From: Lachnospiraceae bacterium oral taxon 500
GTDB taxonomy: Bacteria > Bacillota > Clostridia > Lachnospirales > Vallitaleaceae
Assembly: GCA_002999035.1 (NCBI GenBank)
Contig: CP027241.1
Coordinates: 62,001-126,000 of the forward strand
Length of the DNA: 64,000 nt
Direction of reading: 5' to 3'
Shown one piece after another: positions 62,224 through 64,000 of this stretch. Made by a program: the position numbers and the translations under genes. The notes under the pieces are model-generated. The model worked only from the letters and a program-made list of their open reading frames with translations, was not told where the DNA came from and made no database searches. The number at the start of each line of letters is the position of its first letter. Positions within the stretch are counted from its first letter, which is position 1.

Positions 62224-62733
62224 TTACTTAATTACGCCTTCCATTAATAGCGAGATTTGAGAAATAATCGCCGAAAAAATAAAGGTTCCAAAAAATACAG
62301 CCAAACTGACAATTACAATCTTCCAAGACATCTTCTTTAAAACCGGCAAATCTTTTCCCAAAGCCAGCCCCGCATATGCCAAGGTCGGTGTTCCCAGAGC
62401 GGCAAATTGAATAACTTTGGTTTTTTCTACAATCCACTCGTTACCGGGAAAAATAGGAGAAGACATAATTACTCCAATAATACCCAGCCATAAAACGGGT
62501 GAAAGCTTTTTACAATACGGTAAGCTGGCAATAAGATAGCCGATGGCCGCGATCCCGAAAATAACCAAGCAGCCTTCCAGCGACTGCCAAAAACTTAATG
62601 GCTCCAGTCCCTTTTTGACATGCGTTTGAATCAAATTTCCAATCGCGGTCAAAACCGCGGCTAAAAATATAATACCTACTCCATTTAAAAACTTTTTTGT
62701 TTCAAATACTTTTGTCTTATCAACGTTTTCCAT
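62224..62733 (-). CDS. Small membrane protein paired with a DUF3100-like protein
   Basis: A 169-residue integral membrane protein with four to five helices (GVGIIFLAAVLTAIGNLI; LVIFGIAAIGYLIA; VIMSSPIFPG; WKIVIVSLAVFFGTFIFSAI). It starts 12 bases after the upstream membrane gene, so the two probably form one transporter. No firm family is recognised. Confidence 0.55.
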   Translation of the reverse strand: MENVDKTKVFETKKFLNGVGIIFLAAVLTAIGNLIQTHVKKGLEPLSFWQSLEGCLVIFGIAAIGYLIASLPYCKKLSPVLWLGIIGVIMSSPIFPGNEWIVEKTKVIQFAALGTPTLAYAGLALGKDLPVLKKMSWKIVIVSLAVFFGTFIFSAIISQISLLMEGVIK

Positions 62734-62744
62734 TAAAATCCCCC

Positions 62745-63524
62745 CTATTTAGCTTTCCTTAGCTTGTTTAACTTTTCATACAGCCACGATGTCAACGGCA
62801 AGGTGATTAACATATTGACATAAACAGCCAGCACATTCACAATTAAGTTTGAGGTGTTCATGTAACCTGTAACTTTCTCTATCAAAGCAGTGTCCGTATA
62901 AGCGGAAGAAATAACTTCCAAAGCAGCCGTTGACATACTCATACTGCTGTTGCCCGCTGCCAACCCCAGTGCCAAGGGATGAAAAATATTCATATTGACA
63001 ATCACCGAGGTAAAAATACTGGTCCAAAGCGCACCCAGTACGGTTCCCACAATAAAAACTCCCATGACGCCATGACCTTCTTCCGAGTTTAGACCGTATT
63101 TTTCAGCAACAATTGCCACCTGCGGCTCCCGACCCAAGGAATATGTTGCACCCACCGACTCGCGCTTTAATCCCAGCAGCATAGCCACCGGTAAACCTAA
63201 TAGAAATGTTCCCGACAAATGCCCCGCCGCCTGCAGCATTACAGTGCCTTTAGCAGCCATAATCGCGCCCAGCTGCGGTCCCACGCCCAAGCCTACTTTC
63301 ACAAGCAGGATTGCCAACGCAATCGGGAAAATGGTACTTGCATGGTCCATATCTTGACCTGATAAAACCTTTAATTTAGGCCAACTTAAAATACCGCCCA
63401 TAACCGTCGCATAGAGAATTGGCATCAGTACCAGAATTCCGATTCTGCGAATGCCAATTAACTCACTGATAATTACAATTACAAGAGTTAGTATATGAAT
63501 TTTGTAGTTTTTTAATGCTTCCAT
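62745..63524 (-). CDS. DUF3100-like membrane protein
   Basis: A 259-residue protein with about eight membrane helices. ISELIGIRRIGILVLMPILY and AALEVISSAYTDTALIEKVT are prominent stretches, and LGLAAGNSSMSMSTAA could line a substrate path. It resembles DUF3100 transport-like proteins, which occur near DUF1116 genes. It lies 12 bases after the DUF1116 stop, in the same operon. Substrate unknown. Confidence 0.55.
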   Translation of the reverse strand: MEALKNYKIHILTLVIVIISELIGIRRIGILVLMPILYATVMGGILSWPKLKVLSGQDMDHASTIFPIALAILLVKVGLGVGPQLGAIMAAKGTVMLQAAGHLSGTFLLGLPVAMLLGLKRESVGATYSLGREPQVAIVAEKYGLNSEEGHGVMGVFIVGTVLGALWTSIFTSVIVNMNIFHPLALGLAAGNSSMSMSTAALEVISSAYTDTALIEKVTGYMNTSNLIVNVLAVYVNMLITLPLTSWLYEKLNKLRKAK

Positions 63525-63536
63525 AAAATCACCTCT

Positions 63537-64000
63537 CTATTTATGATCGACTAAATATTGGGCAGCCTGCTCAAAGCATTCCATCGGCGCTTTAACCAAT
63601 CCGGCCCCTACCTGCCCCACACCCGGGTCTTTATGGGCAATTCCGGTTGTAATTATCGGCGCTATTCCCTTTTTTAAGACCTTAACGATATCAATTCCTG
63701 TCGGTGAACCTTTGAAATCAAGGTTTGGGATTTTTAGAAATGTGCTTTCCGTTGTAGTTATTTCATACATTTCATTCGTAATTCTTACGCCGTCCGCATA
63801 AGTTCCGCCGATGAACTGAACAATTGCCGGTGCGGCAGCCAGCGAAAACCCGCCCAGACCAAAAGTTTCTGTAATACAGCTGTCACCGATATCACCCGCT
63901 GCGTCCTTTTCCGTAAATCCCGGAAAATACAGACCCTCCGGCACATTCACCGGTGCGACAAACCATTGGTCTTTGATACCGCTTAATTTAATGCCGAAAT
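63537..64000 (-). CDS. DUF1116 family protein (AllG-like), C-terminal part
   Basis: The window shows the last 154 residues of a gene that continues past base 64000. GDIGDSCITETFGLGGFSLA, EMYEITTTESTFLKIPNLDF and the ending IAHKDPGVGQVGAGLVKAPM with ECFEQA match DUF1116, the family of AllG (YlbE). AllG is reported to work with AllF (FdrA) and AllH in oxamate carbamoyltransferase. An FdrA-type gene would be expected just upstream, outside the window. An in-frame GTG at 63950 is internal. Confidence 0.85.
   Translation of the reverse strand, partial: FGIKLSGIKDQWFVAPVNVPEGLYFPGFTEKDAAGDIGDSCITETFGLGGFSLAAAPAIVQFIGGTYADGVRITNEMYEITTTESTFLKIPNLDFKGSPTGIDIVKVLKKGIAPIITTGIAHKDPGVGQVGAGLVKAPMECFEQAAQYLVDHK

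Overview
The window looks like a chromosomal segment of a low-to-mid GC Bacillota bacterium, most likely an anaerobic Clostridia member. This rests on gene content and order (pheS-pheT-queA; relA-MBL-hemZ; metG-tatD; NfeD-FloA; mscL, dapA, dapB; arginine deiminase), strong AGGAGG-type ribosome sites and sigma-A promoters. The genus cannot be read from the sequence. Most core genes are on the minus strand.

Layout. 1-5.3 kb: queA (cut by the window edge), pheT, pheS and a lipase-like alpha/beta hydrolase. 5.8-8.1 kb: a GyrI-like protein and a PadR repressor with an operator-like palindrome on their promoter, then an AraC regulator carrying its own GyrI-like domain. 8.24-22.14 kb: an integrated mobilizable element of Tn916/Tn1549 type. 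Its ends can be placed to a few bases because TAAACT flanks both sides and a near-identical uninterrupted copy of the target lies at 23.09-23.17 kb. It keeps integrase, excisionase, a sigma-like protein, an HTH_16 protein, a relaxase and MobC. It has lost all visible conjugation-channel genes and carries several truncated ICE genes (DUF6017, DUF5348, ArdC-like, DUF4316). Its cargo is a SnoaL/SRPBCC/VOC/membrane-protein operon and an AraC, nitroreductase, flavodoxin-ferredoxin and O-methyltransferase cassette.

22.1-24.7 kb: small genes of unknown function. 25-27.5 kb: mscL, dapA, dapB. 27.7-30 kb: NfeD, FloA and a disordered membrane-anchored partner. 30.2-39.3 kb: one minus-strand operon for an Fbp/Afu-type ABC importer, a glycerophosphodiester phosphodiesterase, two HAD phosphatases and an unusual LacI repressor fused to a cytoplasmic solute-binding domain. 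Its promoter carries two LacI-like operators 21 bp apart. 39.6-50.7 kb: chemoreceptor, tatD, metG, arcA, a DUF4914 protein, hemZ and an MBL hydrolase. 50.9-57.2 kb: relA, an AT-rich GIY-YIG/SF1-helicase gene preceded by a tiny membrane-protein ORF and bracketed by a palindromic repeat, then a uracil-DNA glycosylase-like gene and threonine aldolase. 57.7-64 kb: GH28, IclR, and a DUF2877/AbgT/DUF3100-like/DUF1116 cluster. That cluster matches two of the three subunits described for oxamate carbamoyltransferase (AllFGH), with transporters.

Best candidates for something undescribed: (1) the repeat-bracketed small-TM plus GIY-YIG-helicase module; (2) the LacI-solute-binding fusion with its twin operator and phosphodiester-type importer; (3) the carbamoyltransferase-type cluster with AbgT and DUF3100-like transporters; (4) the redox and methyltransferase cargo of the mobile element. 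Two families of small palindromic or MITE-like repeats are also scattered through the intergenic regions.
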